A DNA stretch of 64,000 bases, from assembly GCA_021307315.1 (NCBI GenBank), contig JAJSPD010000020.1, forward strand, positions 1 through 64,000, written 5' to 3'. The first letter of the stretch is position 1. Each line of letters starts with the position of its first letter. Both the position numbers and the translations under genes were made by a program. Of this stretch, positions 32,226 through 45,417 are shown one piece after another. Origin of the DNA: Bisporella sp. PMI_857. Lineage: Eukaryota > Ascomycota > Leotiomycetes > Helotiales > Helotiaceae. Below the pieces are notes generated by a model. It saw only the letters and a program-made list of their open reading frames with translations. It searched no databases and was not told the origin of the DNA.

Positions 32226-35200
32226 ATGCCATCAGCTGCACCAGCTGGGATTCGCATTGCCATCGATAGAGGTAAGCAGGTCGTAGATTTAAAATACAAG
32301 ACGTACATGTACTAATGAACTTAGGCGGAACGTTTTCAGACTTTTGGGCAAGCATTCCAGGTAGAAAAGATGATATTATTTTCAAGTTGTTATCCGTTTG
32401 TCCAGATCAATATGCCGATGCCCCAACCGAAGGTGTACGGAGGATATTAGAAATGGCATCAGGAAATTCTATATCAAGAGGGACTCCTCTTGATCTAAGC
32501 AGCGTGGAGTCGATCCGAATGGGGACAACGGTGGCAACAAAGTAAGTCTATGTTCGATCTGTGGTAGGGCATCTAGTTAGAAGATCTAGTCTGACTTTGG
32601 TCAGCGCTTTACTGGAGCGAAAAGGAGAAAAAGTTGCGCTCTTAATCACAAAGGGATTCATCGACCTCTTAGTTATTGGTAACCAAGCACGGCCAAACTT
32701 ATTTGATCTTTCGGTAAAACGACTCGACAAATTATATGAGAAAGTTATCGAGGTGGATGAGAGAGTAACCATTGAGGGCTTCACAGAGGATCCCGAACCA
32801 CAGACCATTGATATGGCAAACGATCCAAACCTGGTAGAAGGTCTTTCGGGAGAAGCTGTTCGGATACTCAAGAAGCCCGATTATAAATCTGTCAAGCAGG
32901 ATTTGCAGGCATTATGGGATGAGGGATTCCGAAGCTTGGCACTCGCCCTAATGCACTCATACGCCTATTCTGAGCATGAATTGAAGATTGCCGAGATTGC
33001 TAGAGATTTGGGATTCAAGATTGCTGTCTCTAGTCAGCTACAGCCTATGGTCAAGATAGTTCCACGAGCACAATCTGCCACTGCAGACGCATATCTATCA
33101 CCAATTACACAGGGTTACTTAGCCAGCTTCGCCAAGGGTTTCCAAGGAGAATTCAAAGACGCACAAAACCTCAACAAGTTGCTTCTTTCACAATCCGATG
33201 GTGGCTTAGTATCCTTTCAGAAGTTTACCGGTCTTCGTGCCATTCTGTCTGGCCCTGCAGGTGGCGTTGTTGGTATGGCTAAAACATGCTGGGACAAGAC
33301 AGACGGTACTCCTGTACTTGGGTTTGACATGGGTGGGACCAGTACTGATGTTTCTCGATTCGATGGCTCTTATGAGCATGTATTTGAGAGCACTACCGCT
33401 GAAGTCACAATTCAAAGCCCACAACTCGACATCAACACTGTCGCTGCTGGAGGTGGGTCCATGTTGTTTTGGAGGAACGGCTTATTCGTAGTCGGACCAG
33501 ATTCTGCTGGGTCCTTTCCCGGCCCAGCTTGCTATGGCAAAGGTGGACCACTCACAATCACTGACGCGAACTTTTTCTTGGGTCGTATTCTCAGTGACTA
33601 TTTTCCTAACAAACTAGATTTTGAGGTAACCAAGGAGAAATTCCTTGCGCTCACAAAGGAGGTGAACGCCGAAAAGCATGGAAGTGATCAATTATCGCCT
33701 GAAGAGGTGGCTATGGGATTCCTTTCCGTGGCTAATGCATCGATGACTCGGCCTATTAGAACGTTGAGTGAGGGCCGCGGCTTCGAGACTGCCGCACACA
33801 ATTTGGCTTGCTTTGGAGGCGCGGGCGGTCAGCATGCTACGGCTGTGGCACGAGACCTTGGTATCAAACGTGTTCTGATTCATCGGCTCTCCAGCATTCT
33901 TTCCGCTTACGGTATGGCATTGGCCGATGTTGTTGTGGAGGTGCAGGAACCCGAATCAGTTGCGTTCAGCAAAGACTCGATTTCAAAGATCTCTCAACGT
34001 ATTGAGGTTTTGCGTCAGCGGGCTCTTGAAGGCCTTGAGAGCCAAGGCTTCTCTGCAAAACAAGTGGTTCATGAGAACTTTCTAAACATGAGATATAGGG
34101 GATCTGATACTGCGATGATGATTTCTCAGCCAGAGAATATTGAGGACTTCGCAGAAGCCTTCACTAAGCGCCATATGCAAGAGTTTGGTTTCACCCAGCC
34201 TCGAGATATCCTGGTTGATGATATTAGAATCAGGAGCGTAGGACGTAGCGTAGACGTACAGGTGTCTAGTGCATTTGAACAACTCAAAGAATTGGAAGAC
34301 CTTCCATACCTGGGCAAGTCGGAATCTGCCTCAACGCGCAAAGTATACTTCGAAAAGGAAGAGTGGGTTGATACCAATGTATATCAACTAGGTGACCTTC
34401 CTAAAGACCACAAGATCCAAGGTCCGGCGATGATTATCGATGCTACCCAAACAATTGTGCTCGACCCTGCTGCCGAAGCCACTATTCTGGCAGAGCATGT
34501 CATTATTGAGCTTCTCGACACAGAGAAGAAGAAGATTGGTATTGAAAGTGTGGATCCCATTCAACTCTCCGTCTTCGGCCATCGTTTTATGAGTGTCGCC
34601 GAGCAAATGGGTCAAACCTTGCAGAAAACTTCTATATCTACCAACATTAAGGAACGTCTCGACTACTCCTGCGCCATCTTCTCGGCAGATGGGGGCCTAA
34701 CCGCAAACGCTCCTCATATTCCTGCTCACCTTGGCTCCATGAGTTACGCTGTTGCGTACCAAGCAAAGAAGTATCCAAACAAAGGTGATCTAAAGCCTGG
34801 AGATGTTCTCCTCTCGAACCACCCCGCAGCCGGCGGAACTCATCTTCCTGATTTGACAGTGATCACGCCAGTCTTCGATGATGAGGAAAGCCCAACAGAG
34901 ATTCTGTTCTTCGTCGCAAACAGAGGTCACCATGCGGATATCGGAGGAATAGCAGCAGGAAGTATGCCTCCAAACTCTACGGAACTATGGCAGGAGGGTG
35001 CAGCAATTGAGTCATTCAAGCTTGTGCAAGAAGGCGTGTTCGACGAGGCTGGCCTGGTCCACCATCTGGTTGAGGTTCCAAGCAGCTACTCAGGCTGTAG
35101 TGGAACTCGAACTCTGAAGGACAACATCGCGGATCTCAAGGCTGGTATCGCCTCGAATAACCGCGGCATCCAGCTCATCAGCGCTTTGATCAAGGAGTAC

Positions 35201-36298
35201 ACCTGGCCCGTTGTTCAGTTCTATATGGCTGCCATCCAACAGAACGCGGAAGAGAGCGTTCGCGAGTTGTTGAAAACTTTTAGTACGCGATTTCATGGTC
35301 AACCTCTCGAAGCTATTGACTACCTCGATGATGGAACTGAGCTGGTCCTGAAGATTACAATCAATGGCAACACCGGGTCTGCCATGTTCGACTTCACAGG
35401 CACTGGCCCAGAGGCGCTCAATAATCTCAACAGTCCTCCTGCAGTCATGTACTCCGGTATCATTTACTGTCTCCGCAGTCTAATATCCTCAGATATCCCA
35501 CTCAATCAAGGCTGCTTGACACCGATCGAAGTAATCTGCCCGCCAAACACTATCCTCACACCAAGTTTAAAGGCAGCGACGATTGGTTCCAATGTGGAAA
35601 CGGCACAACGTATTATTGATCTAATTTTCAAGGCTTTCCGCGCTGCAGCCGCCAGTCAGGGGACTTGTAACAACCTGACCTTCGGGTACGGTGGCACAGA
35701 CGACAAAGGTAACATTACTAAAGGCTTCGGCTATTACGAAACCATTGCTGGAGGAGCTGGTGCTGGAGCCGACTGGGAAGGTCAAGATGGAGTCCACACA
35801 GGCTCAACAAACACGAGAATGACCGACCCAGAAACTTTTGAGAAGCGATACCCGGTCATCCTCCGCGAATTCTCTATCCGCAAAGGTAGTGGTGGAGAAG
35901 GGCGATACCCAGGGGGCAATGGCTGTATTCGAGACATTGAGCTTCGCCGGCCAATGCAAGTCAGCATTCTCTCTGAGCGACGCGTGGTTGCACCTTACGG
36001 CATGGCAGGTGGGCAGAACGGACAAAGGGGAAAGAACTTGTGGGTGAAGGTCGATCCTGAGGATGGAACCACCCGTACCATCAGCATGGGCGGAAAGGCG
36101 TCTATTATGGCTGGAGTGGGAGATCGTGTCATTATCCAGACCCCTGGAGGAGGTGGATACGGCGCTGTTGGTTCAAAGACGAAAGAAGAAGAGAAATTCG
36201 GCGAGTTTAAGCTATACGAGAAGTTTATCCGCAATCCACATTTGTTCCGAGCAAGTGGCAGTGTTGCAATTCGAGAGGCTATGGGTAAATCTAATTAA
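32226..36298 (+). CDS. OXP1: 5-oxoprolinase (ATP-hydrolysing), eukaryotic HydA-HydB fusion
   Basis: Three exons, 32226-32271, 32325-32541 and 32605-36298, total 3957 nt (1318 aa), the normal length of the eukaryotic fused enzyme. It hydrolyses 5-oxo-L-proline to glutamate with ATP, in the cytosol, as part of the gamma-glutamyl/glutathione cycle. The order is Hydant_A_N (AIDRGGTFSDFWASIPG at about residue 12), Hydantoinase_A (GFDMGGTSTDVSRFDG near 326, AGGGSML, PGPACYG, CFGGAGGQHA), a linker, then Hydantoinase_B from about 733. The last holds SNHPAAGGTHLPDLT, FVANRGHHADIGG, GSTNTRMTDPE and a C-terminal PGGGGYG. The ATG at 32226 gives the expected N-terminus. The third exon is an uninterrupted frame of 3.7 kb. 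Distinguishing oxoprolinase from N-methylhydantoinase relies on length and overall family resemblance. Confidence 0.93.
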
Positions 36299-37015
36299 AA
36301 TTATATTGTAGCGTTGAATAGATTAGGATAGACAACCATGAGCGTGTATAGTTAATATGTTGAATGCAAAGATTTTAAACGTTTTTTAATTTCTAATCCG
36401 TAGTGGAGACCGGTCAGAGAACTCATGGCAGGCATTCTAACATTTATTCGTGTCCCCTAAACCATCAGGACTGGTACTGAGGCCTCGTAGAGCTCGGCAC
36501 ATACAGGTATCCGCTCTACAAGCCCGTGGTCACGAATGCCATGAGTATAATACTAGGAAAACATGTTCTATCTAATAGCAACTACTGCGGTAATTTAAAC
36601 TAGCTTCCATTAGCTAATTTTGGAGGCAAGAGCATGTTTTAATAACTCATTTAGCTATGAGTGCTTACGCCAGCGGTAGAAGACTTGCATATATAAGTGT
36701 GATTCTGAACCAGCCATTGCTGGCCGTGAATGTATTGAAGATGTGGCTTTGGCTCCCTGGCGACCTGGAGCCAAAATGTAGTAAAATCTGCTGTAAAAAA
36801 GCTACTCAGATCATCGGCATATCAATAGAAACTTATTCTAATATCATACTAGCCTTGTCGCAAAACATGTAAGTCCAAGGTAGTCTACGTTCCCCACATG
36901 ATCTCTACATTGCCGCTGCATCAAAAGTTATCTCTCTCCCTCTCTCTCCCAACTTCGACAGTACGATTCTTGCCCATATCTCCATGGCCTTTGCGATCTT
37001 CCTCCTTGAATCCAT
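36299..37015. other. Intergenic, 717 bp
   Basis: Convergent spacer between 5-oxoprolinase and the DUF3431 pseudogene, with a CT-rich tract near 36925-36960. No gene recognised. Confidence 0.5.
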
Positions 37016-38530
37016 TCAAGCCTTTATTCCATTTATCTTCCCCTCCAACTCTATATCTCTTCCCACTTGCTTCAACAACTCAATTTCGGTCTCTCTGCTT
37101 TTCCCCTTAAGTTCCTTTGTTAGACTCTGGGTTTGCTCTCGCCAATTGTTTAGCTCATTTTCTAGCCTTTTTCTTTCGTGATGTTTGTCAAAGTAGTGCT
37201 TATATTCATCCTCGGAACCGAAATAAACCCCATATCCATCACAATCGCAGATGTGCTCTTTAGGGCAGTGAATATTTTCCCAGTGGAAATAAATTGTTAT
37301 AGGTCTATGAAGGCAAACAGTTAGATATCTGTTCAAGAGACTTTCCGCTGCAGCCCCTACATTCCCATACCCTTCTTCTAATATAATCTGGCAACTTTGT
37401 TTTCAGCAACCAATTTCTGTAAAAGATGTATCGTACAAGTGGCAGGTTCCGAATTCGCTCCTTTGAGACAGCGAACGGAGCACAACATGGCTGGGCAAGA
37501 ACAGCGGGCACATCGTCAAAAGGGAACAACTCGGACCAAGCATTTTCCAGTACACTCTCCTCTCTCTTGTTAACATTTTCGTTGACTTCACTTGGATGCA
37601 TCCAATCCTGTCAGGTCGTTCTCGGTCAGCATTACCGTATCAAGTAGTTTCATTCCCTGTATAGTCCCAGTATACTCACAGTATCCTGATGAGCTTGCTA
37701 AGAATAAGACACTTTGCTCGCCAAAAGACCAGACGCACCGGGCAACCTGGCTCCCAATGGCGCCGCATGTTCCTGTCTATCTCGTTGCTTAGTATCTCTT
37801 AGGGTTGATTAAAGCCTAAACGTACATGTATTCTTCACGTTGGACTCTTTCAGCCGAAAGTCGTTGCGCCATCTCCACCGCGTCTAGGCTCAGGAGCTCA
37901 TTATGGTGCCAGGAATGGCGATGCCAATGCATGAAGATGTTTACATCGGAGAGATTCTGATAATGGTCGATTATATAGAAAAGGTAGGTCATCGCTTCGT
38001 GGCCTTATCTGTGAAGTGTCAGCACTTTTGGGCGTGCCTTGTTCAGGTGAAAGTACTTTTCAGAAGGTGGTAGTTTACTTCGTAGTTATCTGTTGAGTAT
38101 ATTCTATAGTCTAGATCTTGTTGTCGGCGAAGTTGTCCATGATCCAAGCTACATCCTCATCCTTGGTGCGTGGCACAACAAGCAATTTCGTATATGGAAG
38201 CCGCCATGTTTGACGGTTCCTGGCTGGAACATGATCGGGTGACGAAGACGGCCGAATGTCTCTGAAGAGTTTCTTACTGGAATTTCGACAGATACATGCA
38301 ATGGTACTTTAGAAGATACATTTATGGTCGAAGAAGGCCATGCAGAGGTTGCCTTGCGCAGTTGCGGTTCATTCCAACGCCTAGTTATGAGGGGGAGACA
38401 TAAATGTATGAACCAGAGAGCGACAGTAAGGAGCAAACAAGGAACAGATTTCGTGACGATAGGCGCATGACTGGCAATTTGACTGTGTCTGGCACATATA
38501 CAGACAGGATCATGTTTGTTTTCGATAAGC
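37016..38530 (-). pseudogene. DUF3431 family gene, multiply frameshifted
   Basis: Minus-strand pieces line up in family order but in shifting frames. First comes a membrane-anchor-like segment (PCLLLTVALWFIHLCLPLI, about 38430), then KLLVVPRTKDEDVAWIMDNF (about 38180). IYSTDNYEVNYHLLKSTF follows near 38090, then GHEAMTYLFYIIDHYQNL (about 38000) with FMHWHRHSWHHNELLSLDAVE. After two ordinary-looking introns come MRRHWEPGCP, DWMHPSEVNEN, AQPCCAPFAVSKERI and NIHCPKEHICDCDGYGVYFG, and finally a charged coiled coil ending at 37016. At least three one-base shifts are needed before 38000. After RRRVWEY the expected Trp position is a TAA and a further shift follows (about 37280-37310). Intact relatives are type II membrane proteins thought to act like glycosyltransferases in the secretory pathway, but their function is not established. 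Fine boundaries are uncertain. Confidence 0.75.
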
Positions 38531-38786
38531 AAGGAGGGAAGATAAAGCTGCTCCTTTCACAGCACAGCACCAAAGAGAAATGAACGCACAGTATTGTCAT
38601 CACACAGAATATAAATCTCGATAAAGTCAAAACGTCTAAATGGATATAATTCTCGGCAATACAACATCATCTCCTTCCTATACAATAATTCAATGAGCAT
38701 GCATCATCGCTATAAAGGCCAACTTGCACTAAATTGCTAGATAATACACAATCCCATTTCGCCAATATTTACCAAATTTCTCCTTG

Positions 38787-41700
38787 TCACGAATGTATTT
38801 GCGATGGTTGACTAGCCTGTAATACCCGCTGCATCTCCTCGATATCTAGAATCGTCTCGTTAAATACGTTGATTAGCTTGGTCGCCACCAGGTTACGGTT
38901 ATATTCCCCTCTTAGTCCCCATAATTTCTCCATTAGCTCGCGATTGATCTGCTCAAGCTGCTCGACTGAGCATCCACTAGATCCCTCAACCAATTGACGC
39001 AGCAGATTGTCGGTGAACATAGCGTCTGCTTCAACAAGCTCCTTCTGCGAGGAGATCTGTGATGAGGTTGGCTCAATAGGAGAGTCGTTGAGGATGTTTG
39101 CCATGCTTGCTGGCTTTGTTGATACCAAGCGAGGCGCCGTAGGGAAAGGAGGCACAGCGGGGTTTTGAGAGTATGAATGACCCGAACTTGGTGTCTGGGA
39201 GGGTAAGGCGCCCCTAAGCAGGGCGTGGGCTTGCGAATGAGGCCATGATCCATCACTATTTGAATTTCCTTCGATCTGAGTATCATTCTGGCTCGAATTT
39301 CCCTGCGTATCTGGCAATTGAGAGTCACCGGGAGGCCGATCTACAGGACTAGAATCTGGATGGCTGACGCCGTTTGTTGCTTGAGTGCTCCAACCATCCG
39401 AAGTCTTCTTGCCTGAGGTTGTCGTAGATGCATCGTTAATCATTGCAGCTGGAGAAGCATCGTGTGAGATCTCCTGGAAGGCAGATCGTTGTGACACTTG
39501 TGTACTAGGTCCTCCAGTAGCATGGGCTGACAGGTTTGATACACCAGGAGGCATCCTCGGCCATTGCTGATTGGGAGGTTGCATACCCTGAGAAGCACCA
39601 GCCTCATCCGTTCCGCCCATTTGAATGTCTTCACCACTGCCACGAGAGGGTACTGAATTTCCATTGCCAGTATGCAAATGGCCACCATTCGATAGACCAC
39701 CTAAAGGGCGTGGCGGCGTGGAAACAATATTGAGACGACTACTTGGGATGGCCACGCCTAGAGTAAGTGCACCTGATGTCTGTTCAGAGCTGGATGCACT
39801 TGCTTGATGAGTAGACGGCGCGAACGGATCAGCCCCAAGACCAGTTGCTGTCTTTTTCTTCTGCTTCTCGGCAGCCTCTTTAGCCCTCTCAGTTTGTCTT
39901 TGATGAACATTTTCGCAGTCGGCAAACACTGGAGAAGCCTCGATGACAGCAATGTCAACCTCAACGTTTGCCAGGAGCTCGTTAGCTTGGAGAGTTCGCG
40001 CTTTGTCCCCAATGTTCTTCGAATCCTTAGCAAGCGACTTGATGTCCGCCAGAAAGTCTTTCGCCCGAGCGTAGTACCCATTCGATAAGCGCTCTTCAAT
40101 AGTTGTAGTTTCTAGGTTGTAAAAGAATTTGCCACTTGCTGTCTCTATTAATCCCTCGATACCATTCTTATCTTTAGCCACTTCAAATGGGCGGAACTGG
40201 GGTATGTCTGGTCGCACAAAATTCGGGCTTTGTTCATCGAAGAGGTACTGGATTTGACTTTGTGCAATCACCGGAGTTCGGAACTTCTTGTACTTCTTAT
40301 TGATTTGATCCATAATAGGTTGGATTTGGATCTTCAAAAGGTTAAGAATTTGATGATCGCGCTTTTTCAAAGCCTTGATTTCTTCCTTGGTGGGTGGCTT
40401 TTGTGGTGGAGGTGGGGCGACCTCAAGCACTTCAAGCTTCCTCAATTTGCGATTCAATGGCTCTGGGAAGTCTTTTGGCGCTGTCTTCACATATTTAATA
40501 ATATTCGAGAAGAACTCTTGTCGGGTTTGCTTCTATAATTAGTATATAGAAGAGGGAAGCAAAGACTGGGCCATAACTTACCCTAGAAGGTCGCTGAATG
40601 GTGTAACTGTTTTTCCTAGAAAAGCCAAATAGATCACGAATCATAACGGGATCCAGTTTATCATGTGGGGCATCAGCGATACCCAACACTAGGACAGGAT
40701 CAGTAGGAGGGATAGCCCTTAAGAGTCCAAGGAACGTGGTAATGACAGGTTCGCTGACAGTGTGATACCATGTATCAATTCCAGGGAGGTAGATTACACT
40801 GGGCTTATGACGTTTGACTTCAGAAAATAGCTGTACAATGGCAGTCTCTGCAGACTACAACAAGTTAGATAGAATTCAAGAATGCATGTTTCATAAACTC
40901 ACTCTGGCAGAGTCGTTAAAGATGGTGGGTAGATCAAAACTCTGGACATGAAGCCCTTCAAAATGGTTCAGAAGACCACCGCCAAGATATGCCTGGCCCA
41001 TCCCTGGCTCACCACAAATCAACAAACGTGGGCGAAATACTCGAGATTTCTCAAAGTCTTGTTGTAGAGTCTCTCGGCCGAAGCCACCATCGGCATCCTC
41101 ATACTGCTCGAACATAGCTTCTTGCAACGCTGTTGTCTTCTTTTTGATAGGAATCAGGCCATCCACGATCTTCTCGATCGCCTTAAGCTGATACCTAAGA
41201 AGTGGCTCCACAAGCTTAGGGAGAGGAGCGGCGCCGGATGACGTTGAACGCTCTGATGATGGGATCATTTTCTTGACAGACAACATGAAATCCTTAGCTG
41301 TAATCTTGATCTTTTCGGGGTCCACTATAAGTTTCTCGTTTGAGGAATAGATTTGAGGATAAGTACGTTGCATAGAATTCAAAGCTGCTTCTGTGCATAA
41401 AGCTCGTAGATCCGCGCCTCCATAGCCTTTAGTAACATGAGCAAGGGAGGTCTTGAAAGCGTCATCAATGCCCCAATCCTTCGTATGAATATTGAGAATA
41501 GACTTCCGGGCCTCAAGATCTGGAAGTGGAAAGTAGAACTCTCTATCGAATCGTCCTGGTCGGCGTAGAGCTGGGTCAATATTGTCCGGTCTATTAGTTG
41601 CTCCGATAACAATGACTTGTCCTCGTCCATCCATGCCGTCCATCAGCGCAAGTAGTGTTGAGACGATAGAAGCATGAATCTGCTCTTGTTTACTCGACCG

Positions 41701-43917
41701 GACAGGTGCTAGACCATCAATTTCATCGAAGAAAATGATACTGGGCTGAGTCTTTCTTGCTTCCTCGAACAACAGTCTTAGTTGTCTTTCTGCTTCTCCT
41801 ACCCATTTACTAAGCGCATCTGCACCCTTTCGCATGTAAAAGGTGATTTTGCGCCCTCCAGACCCAACACTCGCAGCCAAAGCTCTTGCAAGGAGTGTCT
41901 TACCGGTGCCAGGTGGTCCATGGAAAAGGACGCCTCTAGGAGGTGTCACATGAAACTTCAAGAACAGTTCTGGATAAAGAAGTGGCATCTGGACCATTTC
42001 TTTCAACTGATCGATATGACCTTCCAGACCACCAATCTTACTAAAGTCAACATTCTGGTCAACGCCAAGAGGATCAGCATCAGCGAGGGCTTTTTGACTC
42101 TTGACTTTTCCGAGATTGGCAGGATTTCCACCTAGAGCAGCGGTAGGATCAGGGTTATTCATCTGGCCTAAGCCAGGAAGTAGACCTGGTGGGACAGCAG
42201 ACGTTGGTGTCATGCCGACATTACCCCCAACATGACTTGGCCGTTGCATGTTCTCGTCGTCACTGCTGTCCGAATCAACATTTCCGGCAGCACCAGTACC
42301 CCAAGGACCACCGATCAGGGAACCCGCACCTCCTCCACCACCAAATGGACCATACGTAGTCAGGAGGTTCCGCTCCCAGGGCTGGCTTGCCCCAGACCGT
42401 CCACCTCTGGCCCTTCGAGTTGGGGTCGGCGCTGCATCTTCTGCATCTTCGTCTGCAGCATATATCTGATCCATGGGCTTGATACTGTAATCCACAGGCT
42501 TTCGCTCCCGGCGGCCCATGGTCTCATAGACGATGTCTGGATCGTTTCGTCGTGGACGGCGTTTCCTTCCAGACTTCAGATCTTCTAACTCCTCCGCTAG
42601 CTCATCATGATCGAGTTCAGGTTCTTCAGAATCACGTCTGCGAGAGGTGCTCTTAGATTTAGTCTGCGCCGCACCTCTTCCACGTCCTCGCCTGACTGGA
42701 CTCGTATCATACTCATCATCAATATCCTTGTTACTTGCCTTTGCTCCAGAATCAGATGCTGAGAGCTCATCCTCCGAGGCATCTTCTATAGGTTCGAAGT
42801 CACTGCTTTGCTCTGCGCCTCCGGTTTTACGCTTCTTCCGCTTTGAACCCCGAGTCAGACGCCGCGGCGCAGCTGCTTCCTCAGCTGGTGTGGATTCGGC
42901 CGCTTCATCTAGTGGTTCGACACCACCTGCTCGAGGGTTCCTGGTTCGGCCAGCACGAGTTACAGGTATGTCATCGGAGTCATCTTCATCCACAACTTCT
43001 GTTGCCTGACCCTCACCTTCGTTCGCACTGGCTTCACCCACATCTGGTTCAGGAACAAGGTCGGATTGCACAAGAGGGGGCTCATCAGGTTCATCCTGGT
43101 CGTCAGTGCCGGCCACTTCTGTACGCATCTCAGTATTGTAAACTTCTTGCTCATGTTGGCTAGCCTCATTTGCTTCCTCTTGAATGGTAGATGCAGGTTG
43201 TTTCATGCCTTTTGCCGCTCGAGTCGGTCGCCCTCTACCAATGGGCTCTGGACTCCGCGACGCTCGAATTGCATGACGGCCAGAATTTGACAACTCAACG
43301 ATATCATCATTGTCTTCAGTCCTAGCACGCGTTGATCTTCTCGTCCCAAGACCAGCAGATGTAGGCTCTGCACTCGCCCCTCCCCTGGTTGTGCGAGCTG
43401 CACTGCCTGCTCGTGTTGACCGAGCAGGTGGCCGAGGTGTCAATTTGAGCTTTATAATCTTCGATTTTTTTTCTTCAATAGCGGCATCACTATCGTCCTC
43501 ATCACTAGGTGCCACATTCCGAGACCGTTTGTTTTTCCCCCGTTTCGGCTTAACATCTTCATCGCTCTCATCTTCTCCCACCAGATCTGCGATGTCACTA
43601 TCACTATCCTCCTCGTAGTTAACCGACTTCTTTGTCGCCTTTCGCACTGCTCTTCCTGTTTTCTCGTTCATCTCGAAGTCTTCCTCTTCCTCGGACTCAG
43701 AAAATGACTCTTGGTCTAGTTCGCTATCGTCGTCATCGTCATCCGACACGTCCGAACCTCTGTATTTTGTGCGCTTTCGTGGTCCCTGCCCAGAACGCTT
43801 AGATCTTGGGTTCTTTGCGGATTTGCGCGGTCGAGCTTCAGTTGGATCAAAATCGGTGTCGTTGGAGTCGGACTTGTTAGGGTCGAAGTAGTCGAGCTTT
43901 CGTTTCGCGCCTGGCAT
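38787..43917 (-). CDS. YTA7: Yta7/Abo1/ATAD2-type chromatin AAA-ATPase
   Basis: Three exons, 43917-40903, 40854-40582 and 40532-38787, total 5034 nt (1677 aa), a size expected for this family. It is a nuclear hexameric ATPase that handles histone H3-H4 and controls nucleosome density. The first about 500 residues are acidic and low-complexity with KR patches (nuclear localisation). AAA1 has Walker A GPPGTGKT (about residue 663-670), Walker B IIFFDEID (about 725) and RRPGRFDREF (about 790). The second AAA-like module is degenerate: its P-loop-like LLICGEPGMGQAYLGG has lost the GKT/GKS. Exon 3 carries a bromodomain-like helical region (about 1130-1260, ILNLLKIQIQPIMDQINKKY) that seems non-canonical, then a Ser/Pro/Gln-rich tail with a C-terminal helical segment. 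Start: first ATG, MPGAKRKLDYFDPNKSD. The gene symbol is by homology to yeast. Confidence 0.92.
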
Positions 43918-45417
43918 GGCGAGTTAACCGTCCAGAGAGGAAAGAGCGATCGATCGTGGTAGAAAGGGATAACCGAATGGCGGATGATTATTGAAATTGG
44001 GTGTTCATTTCGTGAATGGAGAAGGTTGTTGATGGGCACCAGCGCTGTAAAAAGCGACAGGCCAAGAAAAGAATCGACAAAACCGCGACGGAAATACGCG
44101 TAAGGATGGTAGCAAGAATAGATCAATTCCTAATGAATGCACCAGATGGATATTTGATCATGTCAAAGAGAAGTGATGAAATGATGGTGATTTGGGTGTT
44201 ATTTCAGCACCGCGAGATCTGAGTCCGCGTAAAAGTGGGTCCCGACGCTAAAATTGCGCCACCAACACAAATAATGCAGGAAAGTGGTTGCATCCTAGAA
44301 AAACGACAAGAACAACGTTGAAAACATGAAATACACCATTTCCACTCTATCGATAGCCTTACCAATCCATCGAACAAGCTCGCTGCACCTCAATCTAAGC
44401 CACGGCGAGCTCTTTCCGGCCAAGCTTGGAACTTTTCAAGCCAGCCAAAACCCAGAAAAAGGGAGATATGAAAGAAGATCAAGATGAGCTTTTGGAATTG
44501 AACTTTTCTTCATACCTTTATGGCGCTAGCACTTGAGGCTTAAAAGCTTATTTAGAGCACATCAGGTACAGACCTCTTTTGCGGGGAGTGATCACGTGTT
44601 ATTCCAATGTTCATGCCTCAGGCCTACATAATCTACGTGTGCCTTGATGGCTGAGAAATAAGGAGCTGGTTTTAGACGCAGGTATTACTTTTTTTGCTTA
44701 TCGTTCTTGTCAATGTTTATTTTAAAGTAAATCAATCATACAAACTCACTATTACCAAATAAATTTGTTTCTCTATTAAAACTGCTCAATGTCAATATTT
44801 CGAATGTAGTAGGAGAATTGAGGGTTAGCGGTTTGTGGCCTCTTATTTCTCGGCCGGGAAAGGCCTCATGTCATTGATTGGAATATCTTGACACTGTGTT
44901 TCACTTCCAATCGATCAGATTTTTTGGTGAATGAAGACCGCATTCATATTGATAGCGCGTTGTGAATGAGTTCAAGTATACCGCTAATCTTCGGTCAGCT
45001 TACATACTTAGGCAAATCCGTTCGTAAAACACGTCCAGGTGTGGCATCGCATCTCAAGCATCCTGACGTTTCTTTCATTCAAGTCATCACTAATCACTCT
45101 GCGGATTACTTCTAGGGGGCATAGATTTCCTTTGAGTCTTTAGAAATAGCCATAAATCCCCATTGGCTGGTTTGAGGTTTGAATAATAACAAGAGGAAAG
45201 GTCCCGTTGCAAGCCATGACTTGTCAACCAGGAGATATAGGGTCTTGGTTTATGGAGGAGGATTCAGGCTAGTCAGTAGTTAGTAGCCGAAGATCACTTT
45301 CATATCTGGCCCACCAATGCATTTCAAATGGAGAAAGAGTGGATTGAAATCAGCATATACACAAGGCTTTGGGTTTCATAGGGTTTCATCATTTTGTCGG
45401 GATAGGTCTATATTTCA
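43918..45417. other. Intergenic, 1.5 kb, promoter of the AAA-ATPase gene
   Basis: Upstream of the AAA-ATPase start and downstream of the SDR gene, both on the minus strand. It contains a CACGTG at about 44594 and AT-rich sequence near 44680-44780. The short plus-strand frames show no family resemblance. No gene seen. Confidence 0.5.

Noticed and set aside
42232..43618. Several long plus-strand frames over the acidic N-terminus of the AAA-ATPase
   Set aside because: They are mirror frames of low-complexity Asp/Glu/Ser-rich coding sequence.
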